From Chaetoderma sp. LZ-2023a (Eukaryota > Mollusca > Caudofoveata > Chaetodermatida > Chaetodermatidae), in the NCBI GenBank assembly GCA_034401795.1, contig CM067371.1:81240628-81304627 (forward strand): DNA of 64,000 nucleotides, in the 5' to 3' direction. A program made the translations under genes and the position numbers. The notes below the pieces were generated by a model, which did not search any database, was not told the origin of the DNA, and was given only the letters and a program-made list of their open reading frames with translations. Position 1 is the stretch's first letter. Each line of letters begins with the position of its first letter. Positions 1 through 12,530 of this stretch are shown here, piece by piece.

Positions 1-55
1 GTTGACGATGTTGTCGTCGCTGCCGTCGTCGTCGTCGTCGTCATCATCATCTTAC
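1..55. repeat. GTC/ATC trinucleotide microsatellite
   Basis: The window opens in imperfect GTC repeats that pass into ATC repeats. It is a simple-sequence tract with no coding support. Confidence 0.8.
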
Positions 56-1270
56 CTGTATTGATTCTTAGTGACACTTTACTGCCTTGTGGGTTTCCTC
101 TAGGTCTGAATATTTCTTGAAGCAAATGGTAGTTATTTCGAGAAATATTTTAACAGATAATAGATGATGTCCGTATCTGAATTATGTTAGTTCGCACTCC
201 TCAAGCTTTCCATATATTGTATTTACTTTATGCTATTATGTTGATTGTTTTACAAACTATTTGGCTAAAGGTTGTTGCTACCTGCTGTGAGCGAGAGCTT
301 TCACTCAATAGGTCTCATAATTGTCAACACGTTTCATTATTAACTTGCGCTATAAAAAGCTGGATTCCAGTAATTTCAAGTGAACTTTAAACTTGTGCTA
401 TATGTGCAATTTTAGTATTAAAGTGAACGGACTGGCGTTCCACTTGAAATTAAGTGGTTTCATGACTGAAGCAAACCGGAAGCGGTTCCGGAATTGGTAT
501 TATCATGATCGGAAGGCTGAAGATAGGAAGAACAAGTACTTTAATTAACACTTCTCCGTCGAATCTCACAGAAAGACTATTTCAATCGAGCTAATTAAGA
601 ATGTTGTTGAGTGTTTTTAAAACAAACTTTCTGAGAGTTACTGCTGGTCACCATTCAGTGAGATTTCATTCTAAAATGTCAGCATAGGTCTACATGTAAC
701 GAAACCAAACAGTATCTGTCATCTGTCCCACTTAATGTAGAAAGAATAGGCCTATGTTTAAAAAATCCTGCTGACTCAGCATATAAGCTGTTAGCTATAA
801 TTGAGCCATCCAATCTGTTAATAAAATATAAGACGACATAGTGAATTACGTCACATGTAGGTTGACGTCACACTCAATTACATCATGAATGACGTATCTA
901 ACTCTGTTATAAACGCATACTAGCGAGATATCAGTATTTGTGGTGAGTTTCGGGAACACCTATAGTCCAATCGATGTGGCGCCGGAGCTGGATAGAATCG
1001 ATAAGTTAAGTTTTTCTTGCACCATTCGAGGCGGAATTATATACATCATAACATATATAAAAATGCAAAAATCCGCCTTGGGCGGTCTTTTCTATATATA
1101 TATATTAATATGCATTTCATTCACAACTATATCAGTCTATTGCAGATATCTTAGCGGCCATGTGAGTATTCACCGAAGACATGTGATCGCTTAATGGAGG
1201 TTATTTCCATAGTGGCTAGTTTACAATGGCTAGCTTGTGGTGGATGGGCGGTGGTGTACAGTATATGCAA
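56..1270. other. Non-coding stretch with CRE-like remnants
   Basis: I see no gene here. Around 845-900 there are several ACGTCA/TGACGTCA-like words spaced as in the palindromic MITE family found elsewhere in the window (compare 60,715-60,790), so this is probably an old, eroded copy. The rest is unassigned AT-rich DNA. Confidence 0.45.
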
Positions 1271-4200
1271 CTAAGCATCGCTGTCTGAATCTATAATTTC
1301 TCCTGCGTTGCTATATTCAGTACCGTGGACTCTCCCACACGCTGTGACACATTACAAGCCATTCTTTCGACACGAGTACTGATTCCCAGAACATGGGTTT
1401 TTACTTGTTGACTTACACTTGCAACGGATGACATTTAGAATATCTGGCGGGCCAGCATCCTTAGTGGTCATAACAGGTACAAGTATGGACCCTTCATGTG
1501 CTCAGTCCCATTTTGTTGGATCCAGATTGTCAGTCATAAGTGTTTTCCATTGCATAAGTTGTAAGTGAACCCTGAATGAATGCTGGAATGCAGAACCTAC
1601 TGTCGGTGGAAGGTTTTCTGGTTTGAATTTGGACCGATCAGCCGAATGCTTCATGAAATGGATGTATTGGGTGTATCTCATGTAATCGAGTGTGTCAGAT
1701 GGTTATCCACATACATGATCACAAATAGCTGGTGCCCAGCATTACTTACTTCCTCGTGTGTAGAATCGCAAGCGCTCATTGTTACACTTAGATTTTGTAC
1801 TTCTTCGAACTTTCGTAAGCTTTTCACAATGGATGTCTTTAAATGACCATAGGAAAACGAAGTCCCCCACGCATGAATGAATACAATATTATCAGCGACA
1901 GTATTTCCTATTTCATTCCTACAGTCTCGGATTCTACAAAGCTTGGTTCCTTTGGTTCTACGGGATCTGGTTTCAGACTTTCACGATCAATGTATGAGCA
2001 TCTCATTTTGCTGTGCTCACATCATGCCCGTCTGATTTCAGTTCTTGGGTCAATAACCTTAATTGGGGTTTATTTCGACCATTAGAAAGAAACAATTGTT
2101 GATTACTATGCGCAGACATATTTAATTCAATTTTAATAGTGGCCGCTGCCTTAACAAGTCTTCTTTCGTGCTCATGATCTTTCGTTGATGGCCCATCTGT
2201 GTATCTATCAAAAACGATTGAGCAGTTCTGACCATACGTTGCTCTTACATATGTTACATACTGCTGAAGTACTGCTCCATGTGCATATGTTTGGTTGCCA
2301 TCTAACTCTATTGAGCAAAGCACCTCCATCAAGAACATATGCAGTTTCATGTGGTGAGATGGGGTGTACCAAGTTGCAAGTCATTTGTTCAGCCGGCACT
2401 AATTTGTTTGTCTTTCGCATCTTTGCATCTTTGAAGAGTGCTGCTGGGAATGTTGTGAGTTCATATTCGAAATACGTTGCCATGCTCTCGCATCGCTCCA
2501 TTAAACCAATCAGTCACCAGAACAAAACTGCTGAATCCAGAAGAACAGACTTCTCACCGACTTTCACACATTTAACCAGTGTGCGGACATGGTGAGCCTT
2601 TTTCACTGTTACAGCAAGCAAAGACATATCGCCCATTTTCATGTTGATACTCTGTCCGATACTTTCCACATCATCACAGTTAATTTTATCCGTTGTTGAT
2701 GCTGTCAAACCAGTAGACAGGCATCTTAGATTAGCATTGAGTACATCAAAATGACTGTATGTCTGAAGCCATTCAAACATTTTTGTCAGATCCAGGTAGT
2801 CAAAACTGGAAAAGACTTGCTGAGATCGGCATGCTATTCACTTGTCTCACGTTTATGATCTGCCAAAGTGGTCATATCACCATGGATTCCAGCACATTTA
2901 TGCATGCTGTACAACCAATATTAGTTGTATGGCTTCAGTCATCCCTCTCCCTCGAGTTAGCCCCCACCCCACAACCACCCCGCGACATTTGATTGTTCTC
3001 ATCTTAAACTGTTCTATAATGAGATCGGTCCACAGTCCAGCCCGACCGACAATGTGGTGAGCCAGGGGTGATCAGACGGCAATGCTAGCATCATCTGTAC
3101 GTAGGTGCGTGTGCTCTTGGCATAATTAGTAAGCCCGGTAGCAGCAAATAAGTTTAACATGCAACTAACAGCAACAAGGTGTAAATTCCAATCACCAGTT
3201 CTCTCTGTGCGAATAAACAGTTTCAGAGTGTTTATGTATGGCACGTATTGCAACCATAGGCGTGCAGTCCTTGATTGACTATTGATTTCATCTTTATAAT
3301 TGTTGATGTAGTTATTCAGCTTTATAAAAGCATTCGATTCACTTATATCTTCTATTATAATATCACGTTCAACAAGTTCGTCATATAGTGACCTTATTTC
3401 CTCGATTTCACAGTTATCCACCTTTTCATTTGCACCATAATCATCATCCTGGGATGATGCACCTGGTTCATTCGCACACACATCTTCCATCGTTGTAGCT
3501 GATATCCCAGTATGTCAGCCAGTGTTTCATTATGTATGGTTTTATCTGCGGACTCACTCTCCATTGTTCTGATTTCCTTTGGTACTATCTCCTGTAGGAG
3601 TATCTGATTTAGTGCACCGTCAAACAAAAAGTGGCCACGAATTGCCCTCGCTGTGGCTTTTCCGGTCCTCATATGTGTCACTGTGTTAGAGTTATATACA
3701 GTTTCTAGAAGATCTGACAAACCAGATCCATCCATTAACACTCAGATGCTGCCCAGAAAACTCATCATCATATGAAATCGCTTTGACGTTGATTATATCA
3801 ATGGCCTTGATCCATAATACTTGGTCAAATGTGATACAAGGTGTAACGATGTGGAGTTTCGTAGCATGAGACTCTATAAACAACAAGGTTGAATACAAAC
3901 AGGTTTCATCAGATGGATTTAAATCTATGATGGGCAATATAAGCACATCGGCAGGCGGTGTATGTTGACCAATAGTCACATCTTGCATGAATCCAGACCA
4001 GTTTTGTCTTGGTCTTGTTGCATTACGGAATAACCAGCCAGAATGCCACAACATATCCGAGTAGATAGACGGAGGCAAGATGAATGGAAACTGAAATTCA
4101 GTAAAGGGCTTTAACTCAATTAATGAAAGCCCAGACTTGTTTGGTCGGATATATTGAACAATCTCAACACCATGTTCCTTGGTATGGCCATTCATCAGTA

Positions 4201-5294
4201 AGATGCTGTGGCGCTTTACAGTGCGTTGTTGAGCAACAGACGTAGCCTCACGAACAGATGGCGTGGAAGCCGCTGATATACCCATTTCGTGGAATCTGCC
4301 ATGCCCATCTAATATAGCTATGTTGTGATCAACATTGTCCGCGACTCACCGTGTAAACCGACTTCTACACCAGGAACGAACAAAATGGGAGGTATCACAC
4401 TGCACGGCTTGGCCGCTCGCAATATACACTGGCCTATGCCTATCTTCAATTCAGAAGCTATCAAAGTTTTCAGCAGAATTCGAAGAATACGAGGAAGTAG
4501 CTGTAGCCCCAGTTCGTAATTAATGATATCATCATTCGACGGATATTCATTGCTATATTCATGTTCCATTATTTCTGCCTTTATGAGTTTTGCGGCAGTA
4601 TTAACAATTCGCTCACTTTCGCCATTGCTCCACTCCTTACTATCAGTATACCACCTTTCAGATAGAATGTAATTAGCCATATTGCGAAAGCACACAACAT
4701 CACTTTTACCAGCAATCTCGGCAAAATATACATGCTCTCCGTAGTAGTCACACAATTTTGGTTTGAGGTTTTTTTTTACAGTAGACCTCACGGTCTTCGA
4801 CCAACTCAACCATTTTACTCTGTAATTCACAAACACTGTAAAGTTCAGCATCAGCTTCGTTCTCTATACAGTCACATAATTTATTGAAGTGCATAAGTAA
4901 ACCGTTGTCCTCACTACGACCTGACGTCGATGAACACTGCCCTAAGGTTGACAACGGAGCATAGCTTATGGTATCTTGCATGCTCAGCTACAAGATCAAT
5001 ACAACTAGCAACTCTGTCTTTGATTTCTTGACTCCATTTATGAGCTCGGCGATCACACGCCTCTATAACAGCATCCACGAAGGGCAGCGTTGCAACACTA
5101 ATATGGCTGCATTTCGTTCTGCATGTTTTGGTCAATTGTGCATTTGACCCCGCACAAGAATTTAGCACTTTTCTTAAAGGCAGAGATGATCTCAGCTTCT
5201 TTTTGGGGAATTCATTTGATTCACCTGTATTTCTTAGACGTTTTGGGTCGCTGTAATTTCTCTTGCATGACTGGTGCACAGATACATCCCTATT
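1271..5294 (-). pseudogene. Degraded copy A of a large multicopy invertebrate gene family (FEN/PIN-like motifs, Cys-rich tail)
   Basis: On the minus strand, consecutive open segments in changing frames read as one long intronless protein of about 1,300 residues. In order: an N-terminal HQSCKRNY zinc-finger-like piece (about 5,285), the TLPFVDAVIEACDRR block (about 5,060), a FAEIAGKSDVVCF block (about 4,700), ADNVDHN (4,322-4,342), ILPIIDLNPSDETC (about 3,930), SGLSDLLETVYNSNTV (about 3,700), LFIRTERTGDWNLHLVAVSC (about 3,190), NANLRCLSTGLTA (about 2,710), YVLDGGALLNRVRW (about 2,330), VFDRYTDGPSTKD (2,177-2,215), FIHAWG (about 1,870) and a tail with CKCKSTSKNPC...SCRKNG (about 1,345-1,424). 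I recognise this block order from uncharacterised multicopy proteins of invertebrates. At least four frameshifts, several stops, an H in place of D in the DAD motif and loss of the DDTDV/GCDT core make it a pseudogene. Its function is unknown; the nuclease relationship is my inference. Confidence 0.8.
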
Positions 5295-6490
5295 ATGTTA
5301 CCTACCTGGGGTAGCCGTTCAGTTAACACAGCATCCCTGCGAAGAGAACTGTATCTTAATAATGTTTGAAGGCCTTTGGTAGTAAGTAAACACATTTCTT
5401 ATCAGGAGTACTATTCCCTGTATGTGGGCAGTTTTTATATAATAATCAGGTAATTTGCATATTCTAGTAATTCAATTAGATTGAAAATACAAGACCAACA
5501 ATTTGGGGCATTGTTTCTTCTTATATATCAATTTTGTAAATGTGAAGCTATATGATACCATAAAACACGCAATGATTAAATTAGTGTGCAACGGCATTTT
5601 GATTTTACTTTCTTTTACAATTTCTAAATTTACCCGGGTACGTTTGTATAAAAATGGTCACTAATATTAACACTTGCGCAATAATGCGTATAAAAAACTG
5701 CCCAAGCTAGATTTTTTAGGATTTTGGATATGTCATAAAGGACATATTCCCCCATCGAATGGCGTAAAAAGCGTGGTGCCAAATTATTTCCCCGTTCGGC
5801 CAACTTTTTGCTTAATTCGACTACACTACCTAGCTATATGCATAAATTCCATGGCCTAATCTGTATAGGGGTATTCTTTCTCAATGGGGCACAGCCTGGG
5901 TGTTGGAATTCTAAAAAAAGTTTCCTGTAACTCATTTATTGTTCAGCAAGGATAGGCTGATGACGGCAAGGCTGGTGACGGCAAAGTAAGCCTACAACCA
6001 ACATGTGAGCATCGGTCAATTATTCCTATTTTTTAAATAGACAAGGATCATTAACATTCGGTGTTATTGAAATTCTTTCACCTCTTCCCAGCCCAGTAAA
6101 TTGCACCCTCTTTAATGATAATAAACCTAGGTGGGGCTCTGACAGAGTAATGGGATTAACAAATTAGTGACTTCATATTGAAATATAGTAATTTTATATT
6201 GAAAAATTCAGGCGAAATGGTAACGGAGTGGAGGTAACGGAGTTGAAATTCTTGCCCAAAATGAGTTTTAGCCATACAGCACTGAGACAAAATTCCCTGT
6301 CATATTATGAGTGACGCTGCTTACGTAGGGCTATTATGATAAACATCATAAAAGTTGGTTCAACAATTGATAGATATAAATGATGGTAGTGGAGTGGAGC
6401 TTAAAAAAGATACTCGCCTGGGGTTTTTTCAATTATTAAGGCGAAATTGAGAAAACCTGTGCATGGCAGAAATGGGGATTAGGTGCCAAA
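5295..6490. other. Unassigned AT-rich DNA
   Basis: No coding, RNA or repeat signal that I can support. It lies upstream of copy A's N-terminal end. An AG acceptor-like site precedes that segment (near 5,295), so an upstream exon is possible but I cannot find one. Confidence 0.4.
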
Positions 6491-6498
6491 TCTTTTAC

Positions 6499-6640
6499 CC
6501 CTTTAGCCCTCATAGCAGCCAAATACGGCTTCAGCAGTGGTCTTGAGAAATGTCCATTTGCAGATCAATTGAATACTATTTTTGAAAATTTACCACTCGA
6601 ATGACTGGCTCGATAACCGGTAAATTATAATAATAATATA
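6499..6640. mobile_element. Half of a piggyBac-like foldback MITE
   Basis: The left part matches the MITEs at 12,301 and 18,200: a CCCCTTTAGCC end after TTTA, a GCAGTGG-type subterminal word, then the arm beginning TGTCCATTTGCAG and running to GACTGGCTCGATAACCGG. The second arm is replaced by AT-rich and simple-sequence DNA. A related arm-like piece sits at about 7,550-7,650, so the element may have been split by microsatellite growth. Confidence 0.55.
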
Positions 6641-6705
6641 ATAATAATATCGTTCTTTATTGAGGGTAAATCATCAACATGTGATCTTCCTGAGGCCCTC
6701 AGGGA

Positions 6706-7115
6706 ACAGCAACAACAATAATAATAATAATAATAATAATAATAAGTATATACAGGCTAATAAATATACATATACATACACTCTTTCCAAACACACACTC
6801 ACACACGCTCAGTCATACAGGGCACACACAAGCAGATGTAAGAAAACGGACAAATAGGCGATCACGCATACAAATACACGCAGTCACGCCCTTGCACACA
6901 CGCATGCATACTCACGCGCGCACTGGCATATGCAGGCATGCACGTACACACACCCGTACATACGCACGCGCATACACACGCTTACACGCACTCGCACATT
7001 ATACGCACACGTGTACACACACACGCGTGCCCACACACACGGGCGCGGGCGCACGCGCACGGGCACGCGCACGCACACACGCACGCACGCACGCACGCAC
7101 GCACACACACAAATC
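6706..7115. repeat. AAT tract followed by a CA/GCAC-rich microsatellite field
   Basis: An (AAT)n tract at about 6,708-6,745 is followed by about 300 bases of interrupted CA, GCAC and CGCA repeats. Apparent open frames here on both strands (Thr/His-rich or Val/Cys-rich) are by-products of the repeat. Confidence 0.9.
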
Positions 7116-7665
7116 ACACACATACTCAGCTGATTATGTACAATTATATACATGTATATACAAGACATAGAGGTAGACCTATTTCCAAGTTTATACAAAA
7201 TCGTGTATATGGTATTTAAAACAATCAAATATTTTAATTCTAATTTGACTTAAAGCCGTTGCTACTCGATGCTTTACCAACTTTCAGTCAAATTATCCTT
7301 AATGCATTTGACCATTTATTGTAGTTAATTTAATCACTGGATAAATTAGCTCCACTTTGACTGATTGATTTGCCACTCAAGGCGGCAGCATCAGTCAGTC
7401 AAATTATCGTCGATTTACCCAACAGCTCATTACATTTAACCATTTACCGCCTATATTTCTTTAAGAAAATCTAAATTTCCTCATAAGAATATCTATTTAT
7501 AGACAACGAGAAGACAATTTCTGAGGATTTGTCACCGGCATAACTGATCCGTTTACCGAGCCAGTAATACCAGTGGTGAATTCTAAAAAAACCCACTCTT
7601 CTCTCAGTCTGCAAATTGCCATTCTTCAAGACCATTACAGAGTCCGTTTTGGACTATCGCTATTA

Positions 7666-7995
7666 TTATTGTTTCGTGTTTATATGATCATGAAGATTAG
7701 ATTTAAATGAGGATAGGGTTGACGAACGCGTAACAGTTGAAGGTAGCAAATTCCACAGTTTTGTGGCTGTATATTTAAAACTGTGTCTTGCATAATTTGT
7801 GTTTATTTTTGGAGGTTTTAAGTGACCATTTGATTTTGACCTCAAGTTAAGCGGGTCTGTAAATAGACATTTTCTATGAGAAAATATAAATTTTCTTGAA
7901 TAAATTCTAGGGGTAAAGGGGTAATTACCGATAGGTCTTATAATGTACCTCAGTAGGGGTGGGTGGGGTTTAGTGCATTTATGGCTGTTAATCAC
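7666..7995 (-). pseudogene. LINE reverse-transcriptase C-terminal remnant
   Basis: The minus-strand frame ends with HSFKYTATKLWNLLPSTV followed by SSTLSSFKSNLHDHI. This is the typical end of non-LTR retrotransposon ORF2 proteins, where an aromatic-rich ATKLWN..LP motif precedes a final FK..L..H helix. Only about 100 residues remain; upstream the frame runs into the CA/ACGC microsatellite, so the rest is lost. It does not match the C-terminus of the long LINE at 39-42.7 kb, so it is probably a different lineage. Confidence 0.65.
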
Positions 7996-8049
7996 ACAGT
8001 ATGCGCAGGAACAGGGAGGGGCTATTCTGGGGCAATGATACCGAAAGCA

Positions 8050-8141
<92 letters not shown>

Positions 8142-8173
8142 CCCCCCCCCCCACACAAACACACACCCCAACA

Positions 8174-8258
<85 letters not shown>

Positions 8259-8275
8259 GCACGCAAGCACGCAAG

Positions 8276-8325
<50 letters not shown>
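8050..8325. repeat. Compound (AC)n-(ACGC)n-(AC)n microsatellite
   Basis: About 80 bases of AC, a C-run, about 90 bases of ACGC and then about 45 bases of AC. Long His/Thr or Cys/Val frames across it are repeat artefacts. Confidence 0.95.
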
Positions 8326-8328
<3 letters not shown>

Positions 8329-8764
8329 TTCCTCTACCTCTATGTGTACCGATAAACAAAAAATAAATATATTTAACACATATGATAGCTACAATATGAT
8401 AGCCATTCGATATGTCAGTTGTATGGATGTGGCGTGGCATTTTTTTTCAAACATCTATTTTTAGCATTGTATGTGTCTCAAAATCACCAAATAACGCATA
8501 TTAATATAACCATCTGAAAAATACAGCTTCTGCATTCTTAAAACGGTTTTGAACTTTTAATATAAACTTAACCAAATAGATCTTCGATCTTTCTGAATGA
8601 CAAAATATTTTTTGTTGATCCTTTGATATTTTATAACGGATCAAGTCCTATTTTTAAAATCTTTAAGGCTTTAGTTGTCTATTGCTTTTTTTGTTTCTTT
8701 TCGCGAAAAAGTTTGCACAGAATATTCGTACAACAACGCATAACCCGTCTTCAACTATGTGTTC
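8326..8764. other. Unassigned AT-rich DNA
   Basis: No gene, RNA or repeat that I can support. Confidence 0.4.
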
Positions 8765-9175
8765 GTGAAGTACTTATCTACATCATCGATGGCGTCATAA
8801 TGACATCATTGATTGTGATGTCATTCTATACGTCACGTAGTTGATTATGACGTCATATGATGGGTGGGTAAAGTGGAAAGGTCTATTAAGTGTCTGAATT
8901 CCATGTCATTGGTGAATTTATAATTTAATGTAAACAATCTGTTGAATATAGCCTAGTGAAATATAATGAGATTGGAAGCTGTCGTTGCCATAAGCAGCAA
9001 CAACTTACTCCCAGTCAAATTAGTTTCAAAATAGTCAATAACTTACCTGTACCTGTATAATTACCTTGCAATTCGGATACTGGTATTTCAGGGTTCAGAG
9101 TGTTAAACACGATTTAAATGGGTGTATATAGTGGTCGGAGCTTAGCTATAGCTAGAAAACAGGCATCATCTGAGT
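8765..9175. mobile_element. Palindromic MITE copy with CRE-like sites
   Basis: Contains ACGTCA words and TATGACGTCATA (about 8,845), a GGAAAGGTC end word (about 8,875), the foldback core (8,936-9,045) with GCAGCAAC and CAGTCAAATTAGTTTCAAAA, and the GGAGCTTAGCTATAGCTAG flank. The order of parts differs from the copy at 47.4 kb, suggesting two abutting partial copies. Confidence 0.6.
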
Positions 9176-9351
9176 ATGAGTAGTTATGCAATCAATCTCG
9201 CGCACGACTAATTAATGTATGTAGGCCTATTATTAATGTATTCTGCGGCTGTAGTAGTAGAAACATCCTGCAGCTGCAATCAGTCCTTGTTCGCTTTTGC
9301 CCACTGTGTCTTGTCCTCATCCCAAAGCTTTAGCTTCCTCGGGTCCATTCT

Positions 9352-9600
9352 TGCTTAGACTGTACCTCGCAGCACGCTTAACATATTTATGCAATGACGT
9401 CCTCTTCTTGCTTTACGTTTGCTGACTCCCAGTAGAGCAAATTCCAAGGCTACATGGGGAGGTGTATCTTCTGGCATCCTTAGCACATGGCCAACCATGG
9501 ACCATCTTTGCTGGGCAACTTTTACTTTATAAAAACGTAAAGGATAGGAGATTATACGTTGCGTAATGACGTCAATGTGGGAAATGTATATTAAAGACAG
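9352..9600 (-). pseudogene. LINE ORF2 C-terminal remnant (GHVLRMPE type)
   Basis: The minus-strand frame carries QQRWSMVGHVLRMPED followed by RKARRGRHCINMLSVLR. The arginine/tryptophan-rich W..GHVLRMP block followed by RRGR is the usual C-terminal signature of a common non-LTR retrotransposon ORF2 group. About 80 residues survive. The remnant at 51.6-52.2 kb belongs to the same type, with RRGRHSINLVSVLRSD. Confidence 0.65.
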
Positions 9601-11949
9601 AGCGAGTGGCAACAGTTAATGTGCAGGAGAAAAGTTCAGTTAGAGTTAATGGTTATCAGAAGTCTGTGGAGTAGCAGTAACAGTTTATGTGCACACATAT
9701 TATAAGCAGTTTACTGCGAAGTTGCAGGTAGTTGTTTGCAGCAACATGCAGTAGGATGATCTTAGTCACTGTCACAGCAGATGACCGAACTTTGCCTTGC
9801 TTTTGGCGGGGAGCGAGGTTTTTTAGTTACGGTCTTGTTCACGGCTTCACTTCTTTCTGAAGGTATTACTTGTTCAGGTTCCTAGGCAGCAACACCGCAA
9901 GCTGCTCACTGTCTGTAGATGACATGGAGGCCAGTAGCATAGCCGATGGCAGTAGGCTCGTCCACGGTTTCAATTCTCGTCAATTTCGTTGTTGATTTGC
10001 CCACTGATGTCGCAGTGAGTGTATACAAATTGGGTACGATCACTGTTCTGTAGATAGCACTGTCCGGCGGTTAGGAATGATCAAAACTGGTTAGAGTGGC
10101 TTGCAGTGTCAGCAATCTGAGGATCTAGAAAGGGGTCACATGACTCCTCTCTAATCTCCGAGCAAATCAGATTCCGAGATTTTGTTGACAAGACACACCC
10201 CATTCGTGGACACACCCCTCCTCATTCGTAGCTCGCGAGATCTCCTTCAATACGAGATCGAGAAAAGTATTCTCGAAGATGTCACGCCTCTATTTTTAGA
10301 TTAGCCACTCCTTAGCGCGCCTGTCTCTGGCTAGTAGCAATATGTCCATCGTCTGTAGCTGAAGGAAGAATAAATTAAATTTCTCCGGATATCTTCGCCA
10401 TTATAGATCGTAGCGAAAGTCTGAAAGTAGTTTCAGAAACTAGGAGACAATTCCAAATGTATCAAAATTGTTCAGGTAATCCGCGAAATTAAGAGGTGTC
10501 TTGAGATGATCCCGGCGTCGCCTCTTCACAGTATGTACAATCCAAATGTAAGCCACGCCACTCTGTTGATACAGTATATGAGCGGAGCGCGATGCTGGCT
10601 CATCTTAGCGATTATATCCAGTTCTGCGAATCCAGTCCACGGTGGAAACATGCAGTTCTATACCACACTATTTAATGTATACGCTGGCGTCAGACGCCTG
10701 AATGACGTCATTACAAACATGCCTTATATCGACCGACGAGGTTATATTAAACCCTGCTTGTGGGCCAGTACTGACATATGGAGGAAACTAGCACACGACT
10801 CGCGCAATCTGACTACACATCGTTATTTTGGGCGTGAAATTACTTTTAATTTAACTTTGGAAATTTCTACGCCTATGATGCAAATTTACAAACGTATTTA
10901 ATCACTAGGTAGTATTTTGAACTTTAGTGGTCTTATTCTCTTAGATTACGTCGTTGAAGGTCTGATCGCAAAGCACTTACCAAATTGGTGCTATGGCATC
11001 CCGCGCCGAATGATATTTGGCACCCGCTACTCAAATCCCCCCCCCCCCGCCATCCCAATGTTTTCTGAGAGGGCGTATATTCTTGGGCACTCGAAGAGCA
11101 TGCCCAAACAGTGACCATCACACTGGGTTATCCTCACAGAGAGTGAAACCGTGTTTCCGAGTTTGTACTATAGTGCTGAGTTTGAGAATTGAGCTTAGTT
11201 GGTGTGACCAGCGGTGATTCATCATGGCTCGCAGGTGTTTGTGATGGTACGCATTTAAATCTATTCAAGAGGGCCTTTGCAGTTAGTTGCCCAACTGTTT
11301 TGCATAAACCTTCTAAAATAGTTAAGCACATATTTTTTCTCACATATTTTTCCTCAATGTTCTCGGCAACCAATATTTGACTCGAGTTACTCTCGACTTG
11401 TCTCATTCCATAGCCGCATGTACAGGCCCTCAAGCCACATTGGCAGATGAATATTCAAAGTCTTGCGACATTATCAGTGGAAAATTTACGGTAAATATTG
11501 ACGTTTATCATATTTAAACCAAGCTGTCAGCCTGTATCATATACATGTAATATTCAACAAAAGAGTTTCAATGGTTAGATAGAGCGTAAGAAATATTTTC
11601 ATTGGTAAGATAACTTGTAATACTCCCACATGTCCCGTGACTCCACAAATGTTTCCTAGCAAAGACACCGGCGAAAGTATATACAAGACGTGATATGTTA
11701 TGTATATATTACAAAATTTAAATCAACAACATAACGTATTATGCCCTGTGACACTTTTGCGTACCACTTAAGGTGTCACATTGGATGTGGGATTCTTACG
11801 CCCTAACTAATGTATAAAAATGTTTGAAGTTTGGCTTTCATGGATTCTGCTTATCTTAGTTATCTGAATTTCACTGTCACATTCAGATAGTTTCGTTCTC
11901 TTCCAATGCTCGGGGAAAATTTTGTATAGCTACCTGGAATAGTGTGATG
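9601..11949. other. Unassigned stretch
   Basis: No supported gene. An open frame of 131 residues at 10,506-10,901 (plus) has no recognisable domain and starts without useful context, so I do not call it. A short C-run lies near 11,037-11,047. Confidence 0.4.
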
Positions 11950-12080
11950 CATTTTAGCCATGCACCGCCCATTTCTAGCCGAGCTCCGCCCATGTTTTGC
12001 GCATGTTAGGATCAATTTAACATACCATGAATTGTGGAATTTCCAGAATCGCAATTTCAAGGTAACTATACAAGTGCCCT
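11950..12080. mobile_element. Partial palindromic MITE
   Basis: Carries the 5' flank words of the palindromic MITE family: GCACCGCCCATTTCTAGCC, GAGCTCCGCCCAT and AATTTCAAGGTAACTATACA. The foldback core is missing. Confidence 0.55.
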
Positions 12081-12300
12081 GGCGGATATCGTGAATCTAA
12101 TTTGACTGGGTACTGTTGCTATCTATTTTGAAAATGAAGATGAAAATGTCGGGCTTCTATTACATCAGTCGGGCCTCACACGACTCGCCCAACAAAACAA
12201 CGTTATTGCTATATATTACAAGACGTATGGAACATCTCTCTGTCCAAAACATCCCCGCTCTACATACAAGGGTTTTATAAAACACAACTATGACTATTAA

Positions 12301-12530
12301 TCCTTTAACCCTCGAATTTGTTCAAATACAATTTCAATTTTCTCATGGAAAACGCCATTTGCAGACCAACAGAAGACTATTTTTGAAAATTTACCGCCTT
12401 AATGACTGGCTGGGTTATCGCGCCAGTCATTCCAGCGGTAAATTTTCAAAAATAGTCCGTTTGCTCTGCAAATGGACATTTTTCAATACTACTGCAGAAG
12501 CCGTTTTTGGCTGATATGAGTGTTAAAGAG
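12301..12530. mobile_element. piggyBac-like foldback MITE (230 bp)
   Basis: The element is bounded by TTAA on the left (12,297-12,300) and TTAT on the right, a one-base decay of the same target site. It starts TCCTTTAAC and ends GTTAAAGAG. Inside, arms at about 12,354-12,412 and 12,423-12,478 are near-perfect inverted repeats around a short loop (GCCATTTGCAG... / ...CTGCAAATGGAC). TTAA target and CCCTTT-type ends are hallmarks of piggyBac elements; I infer mobilisation by such a transposase, and none is present here. The copy at 18,200-18,430 has almost the same length (231 bp). Confidence 0.8.

Noticed and set aside
7963-8440. Long Thr/His-rich and Cys/Val-rich open frames on both strands
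   Set aside because: They are created by the (AC)n and (ACGC)n microsatellite; no composition or motif typical of a protein.
10506-10901. 131-residue plus-strand ORF
   Set aside because: No recognisable domain, no supporting context and ordinary length for chance in this composition.
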